Counted from the stretch's first letter, positions 23,424-38,644 are shown. The stretch: DNA of 64,000 nucleotides from Pisolithus tinctorius (GCA_024663395.1 JANFAH010000008.1:868001-932000); one strand, 5' to 3'. Program-made: numbers and translations. The notes: generated by a model not told the origin, from the letters alone.

Positions 23424-24335
23424 ATGAACTCGACATCAGATCTGGAGACCTCGCCGGAACTCTATGGAGTTCCGTCTATTTCTCGCCGAATTCAGTATAG
23501 CAAGACCTCCGTCTGCGCCCTTTGAAGATTCGGATGTTCTGGTCTTGTCATCACGTTCAACGCTGCCAGACTCGACCACCGTCGGGAGTGTTCTGCTCTA
23601 CCTCGACCTTCGACTTTCCTTGACTATTACGTTGAGGAGCAGTATCAACCAGGCCTCCGCAGGTCTACGATATACTATCCCCCTCCCGGAAAGCGATTCG
23701 TCAGCCATAGCACGATATCGTTGGGAGCACATCATTGATTCCCACGGAAGTGACGAACCCCCCGACGAAGGTACCATAGTGAAGCGTATCAAGGAGGACG
23801 GGAGCGAGGAGGAAGTAGAAATCGGGTAAGGATTGGATCCCTGATACTGGTAAAATCGGGCTCTATGAAGAGATCTGGAAGTAAGTTGCAAAGCTCAGCG
23901 TTGATTCGCGCGATGTCTGATCCGGTCGTGCTTCTTTTATGCGTTGCTCATCTATGAAGAGACGAGCCGTTGCCTGCTGGGTCGGCATTCGCGTTTCTGA
24001 TTTCCGACACCAGTCCGAGTGCCTCAAAACAATTTATGGCTGTCGTTGGAGAACATGGGATGGTATTGTCGCATCACCGGCACGTAAGCCCACTCCGAGC
24101 CGCACGAATCAAGTACGCGCAGAACCATGAAACTGATGAATTTGAATGGGAGACCACATATGCTATTGGTGATTTCTCGCTTGAGAAACAACTGGAAAGA
24201 GTTGCGAATGAAATGACGTCTCGTGCGAGGGAAGGAGAGGCGCTGTGGAAACGAGGTGAAATCAAAGTGGTGAAAGACCGGGAGGGTGGGGAGCTAGGGA
24301 GGTGGACGGTGTGGGACGCGGGTTACACACGTTGA
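23424..24335 (+). CDS. HRI1: HRI1-like protein
   Basis: Exon 1 is 23424-23880 and exon 2 is 23960-24335, joined by a gtaagt intron. It starts MNSTSDLETSPELYGVPSIS. Family-like features are VLVLSSRST (about 23535-23561), the central ASAGLRYTIPLPE strand, WEHIIDSHGSDEPPDEG, a TGKIGLYEEIWKDEP turn, and a C-terminal sheet with EHGMVLSHHRHVSP and RWTVWDAGY. HRI1 proteins are small barrel-like fungal proteins of unclear role; the yeast protein interacts with Hrr25 and Sec72. Two one-base insertions break the frame, at 23507/23508 (AC then C and T, threonine either way) and 23826/23827 (GG then G and T, glycine either way). Removing one base at each gives a continuous frame. The family call rests on overall pattern and is moderate. 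Confidence 0.55.
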
Positions 24336-24511
24336 TGACTTTCGTCAGCGACGGTGTAAACCAATGACTAGTTACCCAGCACGTTCATGGACTAGTCTGA
24401 TGTGGTTGGCACCCATCACACAGCTATCGTATTGATGACGAGAGCGGCACAGCCACATGGCGTCGGATTCCAAATCCGACCCACGCCGATTAGAATCACT
24501 ATCGCATCGCA

Positions 24512-24519
24512 TATAAAAA
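24512..24519 (+). promoter_or_regulatory. TATA box of GAPDH
   Basis: TATAAAAA lies 62 bp before the GAPDH ATG and is followed by a CT-rich leader (cctcactctgctccctcacc), typical of strong fungal promoters. Confidence 0.6.
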
Positions 24520-24580
24520 TCAGCGCATCCGTCACCCGCTCCTCACTCTGCTCCCTCACCTCCACACATCATCTTACACA

Positions 24581-26048
<1,468 letters not shown>

Positions 26049-26360
26049 AACGACACGCGGTATGCTATGTGTGGCTTACTGTCCATAGACGATTAGACCA
26101 GTAAAGAAATATTTACGATGTATGTACCATCAGTCTCGTCTGGCTTCCGAGTCGGGTTTGCATTAAATAAATGCCAGAAGCTTTCATTTCAGAGCTGACG
26201 TGAACATGCCGTCCTGTGCATTCCAGATTGATGAGCACAGAGCACGTACTAACGATACATACGGCATTCGCAAACGCATGTAGACTGGCCTGAATGCACG
26301 AGGACAGCCAGGTACATAAACCCCCCTAAAAGCACGTTGGCCACACATAATCGAGATCTG

Positions 26361-28745
26361 TTAGGCGATACCATCCGACTGCGATTTCTTCTCGTCCGCA
26401 TCGGCGACGACTTCCTGTACCGGAATACCTTGGCTTGCGCCTAGCCTGGATCTGGTTTCAGCATTAGTAAGGTTGGAGCTCGGACCATGGTAATGCCGAT
26501 GTGCACTGTAGGATGTGGTTAGTCAGGCGGTTCAGACGGGAAGCTAATACCGGGAAAGGCGCAACGAACCTAAGTATGTACCATACCCTACGCATTGAGT
26601 TAGTTGATATTGTCAGCTTGTACATAGCACTGAGCATTCTTCAGTAAACAGGCAACTTACCCGGTAACAACGACGACACCGATCGTGATTACGAGTGCAT
26701 AATTCATATTCTCCCTAGTGACGGGGAGGACAGTAGGTAGCGAGAAGATTACGCATACGAAAAGAGTCCACGAAATGCATGCTATGTTTGCAGCCCAGCC
26801 GACAATACCGGATCCCATATAGAATGGACCTGGTTGGAAACGCACTTCGGGGTGGTTTGCATATAGGCGGCGTCTGGTGTTGGAAGTGAGAATGTAGAAA
26901 CTAGAAAACCAAGAAAGAGGATTCGCACAAGAAGATGGGTATGATGTAGCTGGTATCCAGTGCTATGGCAGTGAGAGCGAATATCGCGTTGGCTGCAACC
27001 GGTGATGCGAGGTCAAGCAGACCGGGTAAGATGGATACAGCAGTCGTTAGCCAAATGGCACGCAAGGGCGTCTGAGTCCACGGCGAGATATGATTGAAGT
27101 ATCCGGAATCCGGAAGGGCTACCACACAGTCGGCCTGCAAGCCACCCACCCAGAGGAAACCTTGTGGACTTACCATGATCACGACTGAACGCATAAAGCA
27201 ACCGCGAGCAAGCTTGCAATGCCGTTTGTACCACGAAGAAAGCAGTAAGGCACACAAAACTCTGGGAGAACGTGGTCAATTGTATGTAGAATTGAATAAG
27301 GAGTCAACTCACCCACAAAAAGAGTGCTGCAGGAACGCCCATTCGTGTGACCATTATCTGAAAGAATTCTGTTGGCCTCAATGGATATCAGGAGTATTGT
27401 CATTGGTCGCATACCTGTAGGAAAGCTGACCCGGATATCCCTGGCAAGTCCTCACTGTGTGCACTGAGTATTACTCCAAGCATATAGCGAGGTATATTTA
27501 GCTCACATCGGACCAGAACAGAGCACAAGCACAATATTAAGGATCCAGCCAAGAATGCCAGTTCCGATCACTCCATACCGAAGTCAGCAAACAGTAAATC
27601 ATGACAATTTTATCCAAAATATTACGTACCAGCAATGAAAATAGCAGATGGTGCTGAGATTATGGTGGTTAGTGAAGACCTGGGAAATTGATCAAGACCA
27701 ACCTGCATAGGCAGCGCGGCGAACCTCCTCACTGAGAAATGAGAACAATAACCGGCAGGAGAAATTTTGATTTCTTACGAGATGTGAGCGGTAGCATCAT
27801 AATCCTAGTATGATCAGTAAAGGCCCCTTAAATGGAGGATTTCGGCTCACGGTCATCTTTGAAAGAAGTGATCGACGGTTAATCGGGTTGGTAGATACAG
27901 AACACCACCTACAGTCCACTGCACGCTGAGCAATCCAAATAAGAATGCGATGCCATTGTTCCACCCTCCCGTTTCGTTGATGATACCTTGGCTACCAAAA
28001 ACATAGCTTGCAGGATGCATTTCCGACCTCGGGGTGGTAGCCAGAAGCACTATAATAATGACAATAGTCGTGCCGAGGTTCACAAACACAAAACCGCGGG
28101 TGAAGAACGCGAGATGTTTGGTAGCAAGTGAGTTTAAAATGCCATGGGTGATAAGTAGTCCTGTAAACACCCCGACTGTCTTCCCCGGCGTGATCGCAAA
28201 ATCTGGCGAGGCTATCGAGACTGCTCCCAAAATCATGTTGGCGAGACCGAATTCGGTAGATGAAACCCCTGCTATCTGACCAAGGAGATTGAGCCAGCCG
28301 ACTAACCAACCAACGACGGCTCGATGTGTTGACGGGCATAGCCTGGCAGAGGCCGTATAAAGACCACCGCACGTTGGGAATGCGGACACGATCTCCGCAA
28401 TGCTAGACCCCAATGTGAAACACATGCACGAGCCTAGCAGCCAGCACCATGTTGCCTGGGGGGACATTTGATTCAGCTTCCTAAACCGAGGGTTGACTCG
28501 ACAAGATGCGCACAGAGGCGGGACCTCCCAGAAGCAACGGAGTGTTGAACGTCGTAGCCACGCTAGAGCAGAGACCCTACATATCGCAATCATGGAAAAA
28601 GTGAAGGTCACAAGCCACAGCCGCAACATACCATTATGCTAAAGGCGAAGCTAATAGTAGCTAAATTGGAGAATTCTCTTCTGAAAGAGGGCTTGTACCC
28701 CAATGCCTCCAGGTTGTGATCATCGTCATCTACGGTGCGGGACAT
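26361..28745 (-). CDS. APC-superfamily amino-acid/GABA/choline-type permease
   Basis: About 530 residues in roughly 11 exons, start ATG at 28745 (MSRTVDDDDHNLEALGYKPS) and TAA at 26361. It has about 12 hydrophobic segments. Family signatures include REFSNLATISFAFSIMGLCS in TM1, FPTCGGLYTASARLCP, VGWLVGWLNLLGQIAGVSST, DYDATAHISEEVRRAAYAAP, QTALQACSRLLYAFSRDH, and TPLRAIW followed by LPGLLDLASPVAANAIFALT. The tail is hydrophilic (SSNLTNAETRSRLG). It is a plasma-membrane uptake carrier. Among fungal relatives (UGA4, HNM1, BIO5 type) the substrate cannot be chosen from sequence. A 6-nt exon (27851-27856, Met-Thr) sits just before DYDATAHISEE. No frame breaks were seen. Confidence 0.85.
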
Positions 28746-31327
28746 GACCGCGCGAGAGAGGGAGCAGAAATTGCAAACACGCGGACCTCCCCGCGATAAG
28801 TAGCTCGATTAGTAGAAGGAATCTCGGCCAATGATATGACTCCATGACGGTGGAGCCGTTGCTTTGCAACATAGGCTTAAAGTCTTAAGCAGGAGTCTCA
28901 CGATACAGCCTTCCGGCTATTTTATCGTTTGCCCGCAGTTGCAAAATGCCCTGTAACACAATAAAATGCCATTAGGACCTTGTACTTTTGCATGTATGAA
29001 GATATATGATAGACTGATAGTGCCTTACTTGTTTTTATTCAAAAAAACACGCTGAACTCGACTTTCAGTCTATCAGACGTAACCCCCGATTCTAGACAAA
29101 TCATCCTCCCGCACCTTTTTCTGAGTCGAATTTATAAGAGAGTTGTGATTACTATAAATAAGTCATGCATCTGCGACAATCGGTACTCCACAATTTCGTG
29201 CGGAGTACTAAAATCCCTTACGTTCTCCTCGCACCACTTTTCCACTTTGCACCGGCATTGGCAGCATCATCTCAACGCTTTTCTTTTATATATATATTTA
29301 ATTGGAACATAGGCTTCGTTCAGTTTGCTACATGATTATGTACTTTTCTTATTTTCATCTGTAATAATGAACGAGTTATTATCAAAACATTTCCAGATTT
29401 TGCAACTCCGGGCAGATGATAGGAAGCAAATAACAGGCTTAGAACTGCCCGCTTACAGACATGTACTCTCTCCGCAGGCCTCCGAAGGTTCAACCTCCTC
29501 CTGTTTTTCACGGATCTCTCTGCTGTTGCCAAGTGGCGTATCACAAGTTTACATTCCGGAGTTGGCAAATACGCCGCTCCAACACCTCTGTGTCAACGGC
29601 GTAGTGAATCTTTCAGAGGGCGACCATTCTTCAACTTCCAGGGCCAATCATGACAGAGGGGTGCATGATTCTGAATGACTTCGCACTTTTGATTAGACGA
29701 AACGTTGGCGAGTGTGGGACCTATTTATAGTGTCCTCGCAGAAATCTGTGGTGGCGACATAGCGGAGCCGCATGGAATCAATATTCGCAGCTCGTGTCAA
29801 GGGTCGCGCCGTCCGGCCCTCAGGCCTATCAGGAACCGTCTCTGCGGATGTACGTTGACGATGCCGTTGACCAGTCCGGATTGATTTATGTAATTGGTTC
29901 CTTGCTTGATCTGACCAGCGTTCCTAAGTACCGTTCAGGCTTGCAAGGAATTGTGTAGACAATGCGCTCAAGCACTCTGACATCTGAGGTATTCTTGGAA
30001 CTAGTGGCGATGGGGTGAAAAGAGGATCACTCCCACTCAGCTTCCGTGGGGAGGATGACTCTTTCGCGAACAACACAGATAAGTCCATTTGATACGCACA
30101 ACGTGTCCAGTATCCTGTTTTCCTCAATCACCATTCCCCCAAGAGCGACTCCCTTGCGTAAGCGCTACCAGGCAGTATACGTTGATTAATCAACCGATCT
30201 CAGGGCACGGTCAACGTTACGCACCTCGCTTTCGTTTTACGCTGGTCGGACACTTTTGATTCCAAGATTAGCATTTGGGTCTACCGACACAGGGCCTACT
30301 CGGATCTTCATGGTTGGACACGGTCGGGCATGTGAAAGCTGTTTACGTTCAATTTATTTGACGAATGGTGAACTCTGGATTGGTGGTCAGCATGTGCCTT
30401 AATGGATACGTGTTGGTTCACGACCCGATGTCAAAATCTTGTACACTGGCCTGTCGTTCGTAACTGATAAATTAGAGTGGCTACATAATCAGCTCCGTGA
30501 CGCATCAACGCTGGATACAGGCCGACTGTAGGGTTAAGTTTGGATAATGAAAAATGCTGTAGCACGCACACATTTCATAGAAACTTCACCGCGGCGGTCG
30601 CTACGAGCAAAAGTAGCACATCACCTGAACGCGCGTATCTCTTCCATTGTTTCTGAAGAAAGTTCGAAAGCGCTCGGTAGAAGCAAGGAGGATTCCGAGG
30701 GTCATGCCACCAGACAGCGATAAGCTACTTACCTGATAATCCCGGCATGCTCACCCTCACCTTAGCGAACGGGTCAGGCTTAAATTACATCGCGATCGTT
30801 GAAGTAAACTCCCAAATGGGTGGTGTGGTCAAAGGAGTCAACGGGGAATACGATGCAATACTTACGGATAACGGGTGCACGTGCGAAATACATTCGCCGA
30901 CCTGCACTGGAAGAATGATTTTCCAGCCAAGGCCAAGGGGGAAAGGGTATGGACAGACCTTAGGAAGAGGGATGGGCCACCACAGGGTCACCACTGTTCC
31001 TCAAAAGGCAGTCATCGAACCAGCCTATAGAGCCTAGGTATCTGCGGGCCGTCACCGAATGCTGATGCCGACAAGCAGGACCCGTACAGGGGGAACACCG
31101 TTGGCAACGGCTATGCGCCACTCACCGGGACAGAGTACTTATGTCCAACATTGAACATGTCGGTTCCTGAAGAGCTGACTTTCCGTGCCTCATCATTCTT
31201 AAGTGTGGTTGTGGCTCTCCAACTCCTGGGCGTGTGCGGGACAGATTAGAAACCGAGGAAGCTATTATTATCCACAGTTGTTCTGCCAACAATCGCCACA
31301 GGCACCAGGGATGACATAGGCTGCGCT
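28746..31327. other. 2.6 kb without recognisable gene
   Basis: AT-rich near 28960-29400, with only short open frames on both strands. No conserved protein, repeat family or RNA gene was identified. Confidence 0.45.
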
Positions 31328-32643
31328 TCAGTCGAAGTAGGAATACTTGGGCAGGAAAGACCCAATCACTGGTGCCAAATGATCCGGAAGGTTAGAACTC
31401 CGTGTGTCACGGCAGCGCCGTTCCATGAGGACGCTGATCAATGGCACCGATGAACGTTCAAGCGCAGGGATGATACATAACGAGCTGCTGGAGCGGCGTT
31501 GCAGCTGTGCGATGCTGTGGGCAGAGTCAGCACCAAGCCTACGGCCACTGCAGCAGATGAAACCATTTCCAAAGGTCTGCGGCACCCAGGGCCGGGTGGA
31601 CCTAAGAAGTAGATCGGGAGAAGCTGGCGAAGTCTTGATCAATGATTCAACGGCAGTATCTGATGTCATCGGCTTCGCAAGAATCCCCTGGCGACTGCGC
31701 ACAAGACGAATCAAGCATGTCCACAAGACCTCAACAAACGTTCCAAACTGCTTGCAAAAAGATAAATACAGTTGTGTAGTATAGGTTTGCAGTCGTTCTA
31801 AATGACGTCTAGTAGACTTGCATGCCAAGAGCTCCAGGATATAATGTGTGGCGACTCCAAAAAAGTGAGCATACGAGAGCTCAAAAGCCCCCCAAGCAGC
31901 CATCGTCCATCTCTCTAAGCGCATGCGAGGAGTATGGGGAGAATGGCTTATAACAGTCGTCGCTAGCGTACGAACATTCGCGCGAGCGATCCCGCGACCT
32001 GCGCCGGCGAGATTTGTGCGCATCATCCGGAGATGATCGGTACGAAGGGTAAGAAGGTGGATAGTTGTCAGAAAAGCCTGACTGCTCGGGGCAATATGGG
32101 CTAGTGGGCAACATGCCATCAGAGCGAATACGAGGCTTTGATATTGATGGGGCTGGCGTCAATGACATGTTGGGGGTATCGAATGGTGTGACGAAGCTGT
32201 CACTCTCGTCTGACTCTTGAGGACAGATCGGGTATTAATGGAGGGGGAACAAAGGGGGAGGCGCGTGTGGAAGCGCGAGTATGGTCATCCCCTACAGATC
32301 TGGTTGGGGAGGTAGATATCTGGTTTGATACTGCACGGGGATGGAAATGATTTCCACTGCTCGGGCGTCGTTTTGACTGAGACGAACGCGTTGGACGTTC
32401 ATCGCCTAGGGTGTATGTCCGACCAGGACAGCCACGCTCCGGCAGAGCACAGGCATTAGGAGACACGACGATGGGCGATCGGTCATACGCTGTAGAGGGG
32501 TGGGCGGCGTATACTCTGGTCAAAGAAGGCGAGGGAGGGAAGTGGACAGCAGGAGGTCTGTCAGGAGACCTGCAACCGGCTCTGGTGGACGAGTGTTGCT
32601 GCTTGAGGATGGAGCGAGGCGTGGAAGGTGGATGAGCGTACAT
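31328..32643 (-). CDS. Ser/Pro/Arg-rich hypothetical protein
   Basis: Begins MYAHPPSTPRSILKQQHSST at 32643, continues with VHFPPSPSLTRVYAAHP, TAYDRSPIVVSPNACALPE and RGCPGRTYTL, then a second segment (SFVTPFDTPNMSLTPAPSIS; arginine-serine-rich KSRRRRSRDRSRECSY), then a segment starting near MRLERWTMAAWGAFELSYAH that runs to the stop at 31328. The three segments lie in different frames. They join if one base is dropped at 32226/32227 (GA then T and C, aspartate either way) and one at 31931/31932 (TA then C and T, tyrosine either way), giving one protein of about 438 residues. The first segment resembles disordered proteins I recall from other mushrooms. No function is known. The distal segment is the least certain and could instead end earlier by splicing. 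Confidence 0.45.
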
Positions 32644-32722
32644 GGCTGACTGACTGCCTGTCTAACGGCAAGGAGGAGGTGTTAGCAGGGGTTGGCCATG
32701 GCAGGACTCGAAGGGGGGGGTT

Positions 32723-32911
32723 TTAATAAGTGGTAGGCTTTGGCGTTGAGAGGAGGATTTTATTAATAAATTTATTTGGCCCGGTTTTGGGTGTTGTTAT
32801 TCCGCCGGCGCTGATTCCGGTCTGAAACTGACTTATTAGGTCATCTCCGACGTTTCCGTAGGGGTTTCCGTTTATGGGCACAGCTTCCGATGTGGACGTC
32901 TTGGCCGACAT
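32723..32911 (-). CDS. Possible 62-residue small protein
   Basis: The open frame MSAKTSTSEAVPINGNPYGN, followed by ISQFQTGISAGG and PTTY at the end, lies 80 bp upstream of and on the same strand as the 32643 gene. The composition is plausible for a small real protein. I know no homologue and see no splice or promoter support, so it is reported only as a candidate. Confidence 0.25.
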   Translation of the reverse strand: MSAKTSTSEAVPINGNPYGNVGDDLISQFQTGISAGGITTPKTGPNKFINKILLSTPKPTTY

Positions 32912-35900
32912 CCTCGACCGAACGAGTCCACATGGCCCGTGCGTCTATCATTCAAATCTCACATCACCGCTTGGTGTGAGCTGCCGGTGTTGTATCCCTC
33001 GAACGTGTTTGAGAACTCATACATCGTGTCCCCCCTTGCAGTTATCTTATCCGTCGGATCCCAATTTATGAACCCATGCGTGCAGTACCCACCGCTTGTC
33101 GATTCATCGCTGATTCCTGTCCATCATAGTCTAGTGTGGCACTGTCAATGAAAAGTGTGTTCTCCGACTTCCCAACGTTGTCATGAAACCTAGCTTCTTC
33201 GTCTGGCTCCCGCGTTGTTTGTATGGCACCACTTTTCACACCCAGCCATTCCTCTTACTACCTTTAAATGGGCGATGCCCGCACTCCCCACAGCTGGTGA
33301 CTTCGTTGGCGGGTCGGTGCATCCACCTACCTCTTCTGTTTGCTTACTCTTGGCATTGGATCTACGAATACTAAGGAAATCTTCTCTCCTTTGTTGCGTG
33401 TCTCCGCAGCCACTCTTTGAGCAGTGCAATCGCCGCACAATATCGCGTTAGAGTTGCAGTGCCCTCAGCCTCACCCGAGGCTTACTGAATCCGCGGCTAA
33501 TCCTTGTAAGTCATTATCAGTCCATCCGATCGTTGACACAGGTACTTCGGTTAACGTATAGAGGATGGCATTATTATGGAACCTTGTTGCTGATGTGATA
33601 AAGAGCTGCAAAGAGCTCACGAAAGCTCCCAAATTTTGCAAAAGCGTACCTGATCATCCTCATGTTGTCCGGTTGAGTCCTCCACTTTGCTCGCGCTTTT
33701 CTTCCCTGCAGTCTGCCCTGTGCAAAATGGCACCAAGCTCAGAAACTTTCTTGGCCCTTCATCAAACCGTCATGTGGCAACTCAGCCCAGGCCTTGGGCG
33801 CATGTTAGCCTCAGTAAAACAAGCAGAACCCCAGCCTCCACCTGCGCGAATTCTGCGTCTGGAGGCTGCTCACACCCTAGATTAGGCATAAAATGTCAGG
33901 GATACCTGCTCGTGGCAACCACCGGCTATCACAACCAAGGAGCGGTGAGATGAGATCAAGAACATGGCCTCTCCGTCATGCCGTAGTCACCTAAGGTCAT
34001 TTTTTTTCGTGCGCAGGAGGTGTTATTTATTTTCTGATTCCACAAACAACAGTGTGTCTATCACTTAACCCTGATCAGGACGGTCGACTCCAGCACAATA
34101 AACCCTCACACATATATGATGTCATTCATTTCAGGAGGTGTTTGGAGAACGTTTTCAGTAGCCGTCCAGCCAGGAGCCATCGATGTGTAGGAAGTCTGGC
34201 TTAAGTTCCCCCCTCTACTTGCTTCTCAATGGTCAGGATTGGCCCGACGTTGACGAATCCTTCGCACCGAGCAAACATGGCGGGGTGCCTGCTGTACTGT
34301 CACTCAAAGAGAACGGTTATCACGTACGTGTGTATTAGTACACTTAGGCCTATTTCTGGTCCATTATGCCAACAAATCAGTGGCTGGTCCCTGTGGAATC
34401 ACCCATTGACAGCAGAACTGGAGGATGAACTTTCATGAGGCATCTGCACTGATCACCGCCACACCCTATCGCCCACGAAAACGCCACAGAAGACATCTCT
34501 TGTTTTCTCACGCCGCATTACCCCACCATATGTTACCCCGCTGACGATCTCACCAAGTGAAATGAGAAAGAAGTTGTGCGTGTGGGACCGGTATGTGTAT
34601 TGGGCGATAAGTTGTCATATCCCGTGTGTACCATGAGAATATAGCAAGGTACTGATCCTTCGGGGTTCGAATATGGACTTTTGTCCCACTCCACACCACT
34701 GAGGAGGCCGTAAGCTCTTCTCAGTCATCGGGGAGCTCTGGAAACAAAGCCGATCATAAAGAATGGCACCATGTCGGAGCAATTATCAACCGTGGCGTGA
34801 CACGGTATCGTAGACAACGGCCATCCAAATCAGTCACCTCGAGACAATGTGGTAAGGTCAAAGCAGGGAGTGCGGGATACCCGGCGTAATCGGCGCGGCA
34901 AGTAGCAAGGCTTGCTCGGCGATAGCACGTTTCCTATGTAATCGGCATTTCGAATTGAGGAGTCCACTTGTCCTAGTTAAAGAGTGGACTTCTCGGGACG
35001 ACGTCGGGGTAGCAGCCGCTTCGACGAACTTCCAAGTCTCAAGATTTGATTGCACACGGACGTCAGGCTGGAACAGGTGTGAACCCGAAAAGAACTTCAC
35101 TGGGTATGTATGTGCCAAGGAATAAGAGCGGCGAAACTTACCTTCGCAAGGAATGCACTAGAGGAACTTCGTGGTTTGCCAAGCCAAGATACCATATGCA
35201 AGGTGCTTAAAGCGAACATCAGATAGTTCATGTTGATTACACGTGCGTTAATATCGCGATGGTGAGGCCAAGCCACAAAGTCCGGCGGCTTTGCGCCGCA
35301 GGGCAACAGTTTAGCACAGCGGAGCCCCGGAGAACTGCCATCCATGAGTTTGCCAAGAAATTGAGGAGCTAGAAGTCCCAAGCCAGCGATTCAACGGTCC
35401 CCCCGTAGTTGAGTTTGGCTTGGAATATTCCGCAGTTGAGCCAAGGAGGGAATACCGCAAACTGAAGGAGCACTAGGCTGCAGTAGGTTAGGATCTTGAG
35501 CACGTAGACTACTCGGTTCCACTTACCTTGGTGCACTGGTATTAAGGTCATTGAGTTGAGCAAAGTTGATTACGTCACCAAACGCTCAAGACAAAGTACT
35601 GCGTAGAAGTTCGGTTGTGAAATAGCTCCAGCACATCGTGGAGAAACGTAGTACAAACATATCGACGGAGATGAAACCTTTCACTTCATTTGGAGACATG
35701 CCTGTCCAGCCAGGTTGGGTTTCGAGAGGCCGGCGAGCGACAGGAGATCACAGAAGCTGTTAGAAAGGTTAGCAAGCACCGCTACCCAGCGGAACCAAAC
35801 CCTTCAAGTTTCACCGTGGCTCGGAGCACGAGTCGATGTCACAGGTCCATCAGAAGTGCCTCCAAGTTGTCCGTCATAAAAGCCATGTCCGACGTGAACC

Positions 35901-36781
35901 CTTCAACGTCCACACCAGCCCAGCCTTGCAATGTCTAGATTCTCTGGAAGCCAAGAGATAATTGTTGGGTGTGTTAGAAACGCACCTACTAACAGCTTTC
36001 ATATTTAATCCAGCCAGTGGTCCAACTATATGAATCCAACACTACTTGTTAACTGTCAAAACGGCAGTGGGAAGAATTTTCGTACGACGTAGTACCAACC
36101 ATCGCCAACAAGGGTCTTCGCCTGACACGAACTTGAGGTGAGAGTTTCCATCAGTGTCGTGGCGAGTCTCCCCAGGGTACCGGTTCCAGCGCGTCTTTAG
36201 TCGGTGGCCCACAAGTAGTTGAGTGTCTCAAATGGTCTTGCTGGGCATGCGACATGTTATGTCCCAGCCTACTGAATAAAAACCAACAAGTGGCCTGTGA
36301 TGGTAGTAAGTCTTTTAGCACCGGGATGTTTTTGACTGATCGAGCTATCGTCTGGCGAACCACTTCTCCCCAAGACTTGTATTCGGACACAGCGGAGGAA
36401 TCACTTCGCTCTTTCAGAAAAATCAGGTTAAACACCTTTCGGCGAATGGACATGATGATGACGCCGGACGCTGACTGGCCAGCAAAAAATTGTAAACAGG
36501 CTGGTATCCAGAGTAAAAAAAAAGCGTGGTGAAGCGGCTGTTGGACGTTGACGTTGAGCGCCATGCGTGGGCTAATTCAGGTCAAAATCCAAACTCATTA
36601 AAGTCGAACTGTCAAAACGACCGCGACTCGCAGCGATGATGTGGAGGAAAACAATAAACAGCTCTCCTCTGACTATGGGTACAGGACTACAGGTCGTTAT
36701 GATCCTTCTATTTAAGCTTCTACACAATCCAACTCATACCCCTAGTTAACTCCATACATATGTAGCAAAGTTACCGTGCGG
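32912..36781. other. 3.9 kb without recognisable gene
   Basis: Short open frames on both strands with no family resemblance, and no clear repeats or RNA genes. The stretch 36580-36780 is the 3' flank of malate dehydrogenase. Confidence 0.45.
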
Positions 36782-38289
36782 CTAAAGTTTTGGGGTCTGA
36801 ATGAAAGAAACACCCTAAACAAGGGAAAGTTAGCACAGAAACAAAAGATTAACTTATCCAAACCAACCTTCTCAATGCTGGCAGCAAGTTCAGGAAGAGC
36901 GGCGTCAATGAGAACGCGTTCTGCTGGTGTAATGGCACCCAATCCGTTGATTTTCTCAACGCCATTCGGCTACAAGGCCCAAAACGTATCAATCACAGAT
37001 GCTCAAGGGTATCGGTGATACTTACCCCAAGTTCAACCGGTGCCGAGAAGTAATCAAGTTCCTTGCCGAGATCTTTCTTGAGAGCCTCACCGCCCTCCTG
37101 AGTGAGGTTGACATATGATGGAACGACAATGCCCCTTTCGCCCTTGAGAGCGCGAATGATTTTGGTGGAAAACTCGGCGCCAGCGTACGCCATGGACAAG
37201 GTGGCCGAGCCAGCGCCATCCTTAGCCTTGACGACCTCATCACCGCCGAATTGGATACGGTTGACCAGGCTGTCAATGGTCGATGTGTCGAGGTTTGATG
37301 GGAGAGGGTGCGACGATTGAGAGAGAAGAGGAACGATCTATATTAGACCAAAACATCAATGCGAGGTGGACGAAGAGGAAATAGGAGAGGCGCATACAGT
37401 GACTCCACTGTGACCACCAACAACAGGAACAGCTACGGAAGGAGAAAGAGAGCGGTCTCCCAGAACCTCTGCCACAAAGGTAGAAGCACGAACGACATCA
37501 AGCGTCGTGACACCGAAGAGTCTGTATAGGTCTGGTTAACGCAGTTTTTGTGATTATGCAAAAAACGCTACCTCCTGGGATCAAAGACCTTGTGTTGCTT
37601 GAAAACCTCCGCAACGATGGGGACGGTGGAGTTAACTGGGTTGGAGATAACGAGGACGAACGCCTTAGGAGCGGTGGTGGCGATAGCAGTGGCGAGGTCT
37701 CGCACGATGCCAGCATTGATCTAACGCGAGCGATTAACCGGATAAAGACAATCCTTAGTGCCCAGCTGAGTCGTTACCTTGAACAAGTCATCGCTGATGG
37801 AACATTGGCCTATCAGCGTACTGAGACGAAGACGAATTTTATCTCACCCACCGAGTCATCTAAAAGTGTGACCATTAGAGAGAGAGAGGGAGAGTAAGAG
37901 ATAGGAGATCGAACTCACACCAGGTTTCCTTGGGACACCTGCAGGAATGACGACGACTTGTGCACCTGCAAGGGCCTTCTGCAAGCCATTGTCGGGAGGG
38001 AGGAAACCTTCCACTTTGGCGGGAGTTGCGATATGAGAGAGATCGACAGCAACACCAGGTGCATTGACGATATCGTAGAGGGCAAGCTAGATCATTTTCC
38101 CCCTTAGTTGACACGAGTTCGGATGATTTTCGTTGACTCCCATACCTCCGTCACCTCAAGATTACTCTTCAAGAGAAGAGACAAGGGCTGGCCGATACCG
38201 CCTACACAATCCGTTCAGTATTACTGATGTACTTGACATCGGCGAGCAATGAAGTCACCTGCAGCTCCAAGAACGACTGCTTTCACCAT
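36782..38289 (-). CDS. MDH: Malate dehydrogenase, NAD-dependent
   Basis: About 334 residues in eight exons, start ATG at 38289. It begins directly with the Rossmann fold ([20 protein letters not shown]), without a mitochondrial presequence. It has [46 protein letters not shown], the catalytic VVGGHSGVT histidine loop, and [20 protein letters not shown]. The last exon reads [10 protein letters not shown] then TAG at 36782. The C-terminal PKL is a weak, non-canonical candidate for a peroxisomal targeting signal, so cytosol or peroxisome is more likely than mitochondrion. An 8-nt exon (37852-37859, encoding Met-Thr plus part of Arg) carries part of the mobile active-site loop. No frame break was seen. 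Confidence 0.92.
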
Positions 38290-38644
38290 AATGTTTGGGT
38301 AGTTGCGAAGAAGGAGGAGGGAAGTTGGAGTGGGGTTTTCTCGAAATGGACGGATATCACTTTTTTTATCTGCTATCTCTAAAATCACGTGAGTCGTCTA
38401 TGCCTCCGAGCTGTACCGCACAAGCTGGACCGCCGCTGCGCACAGGACGACGGTTGCTGGAAACGACGACCAAAATGTAAAGCGGGAAGACACGGAACTA
38501 AACAGACATAGTGGTAATATTGTGTGCGATCGCGGTGCGAGCGGAATCCTCAAGTTCGGTCGAAAAGATTACGCACTCGATATTTACAATGCATACCAAG
38601 GTTTTAGTACAGTATACGAACAGCAATCCGAAATGTGCACGACG

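Noticed and set aside
34640..34720. GGGTTCGAAT resembling a tRNA B box near 34667
   Set aside because: No matching A box, acceptor stem or cloverleaf could be drawn around it.
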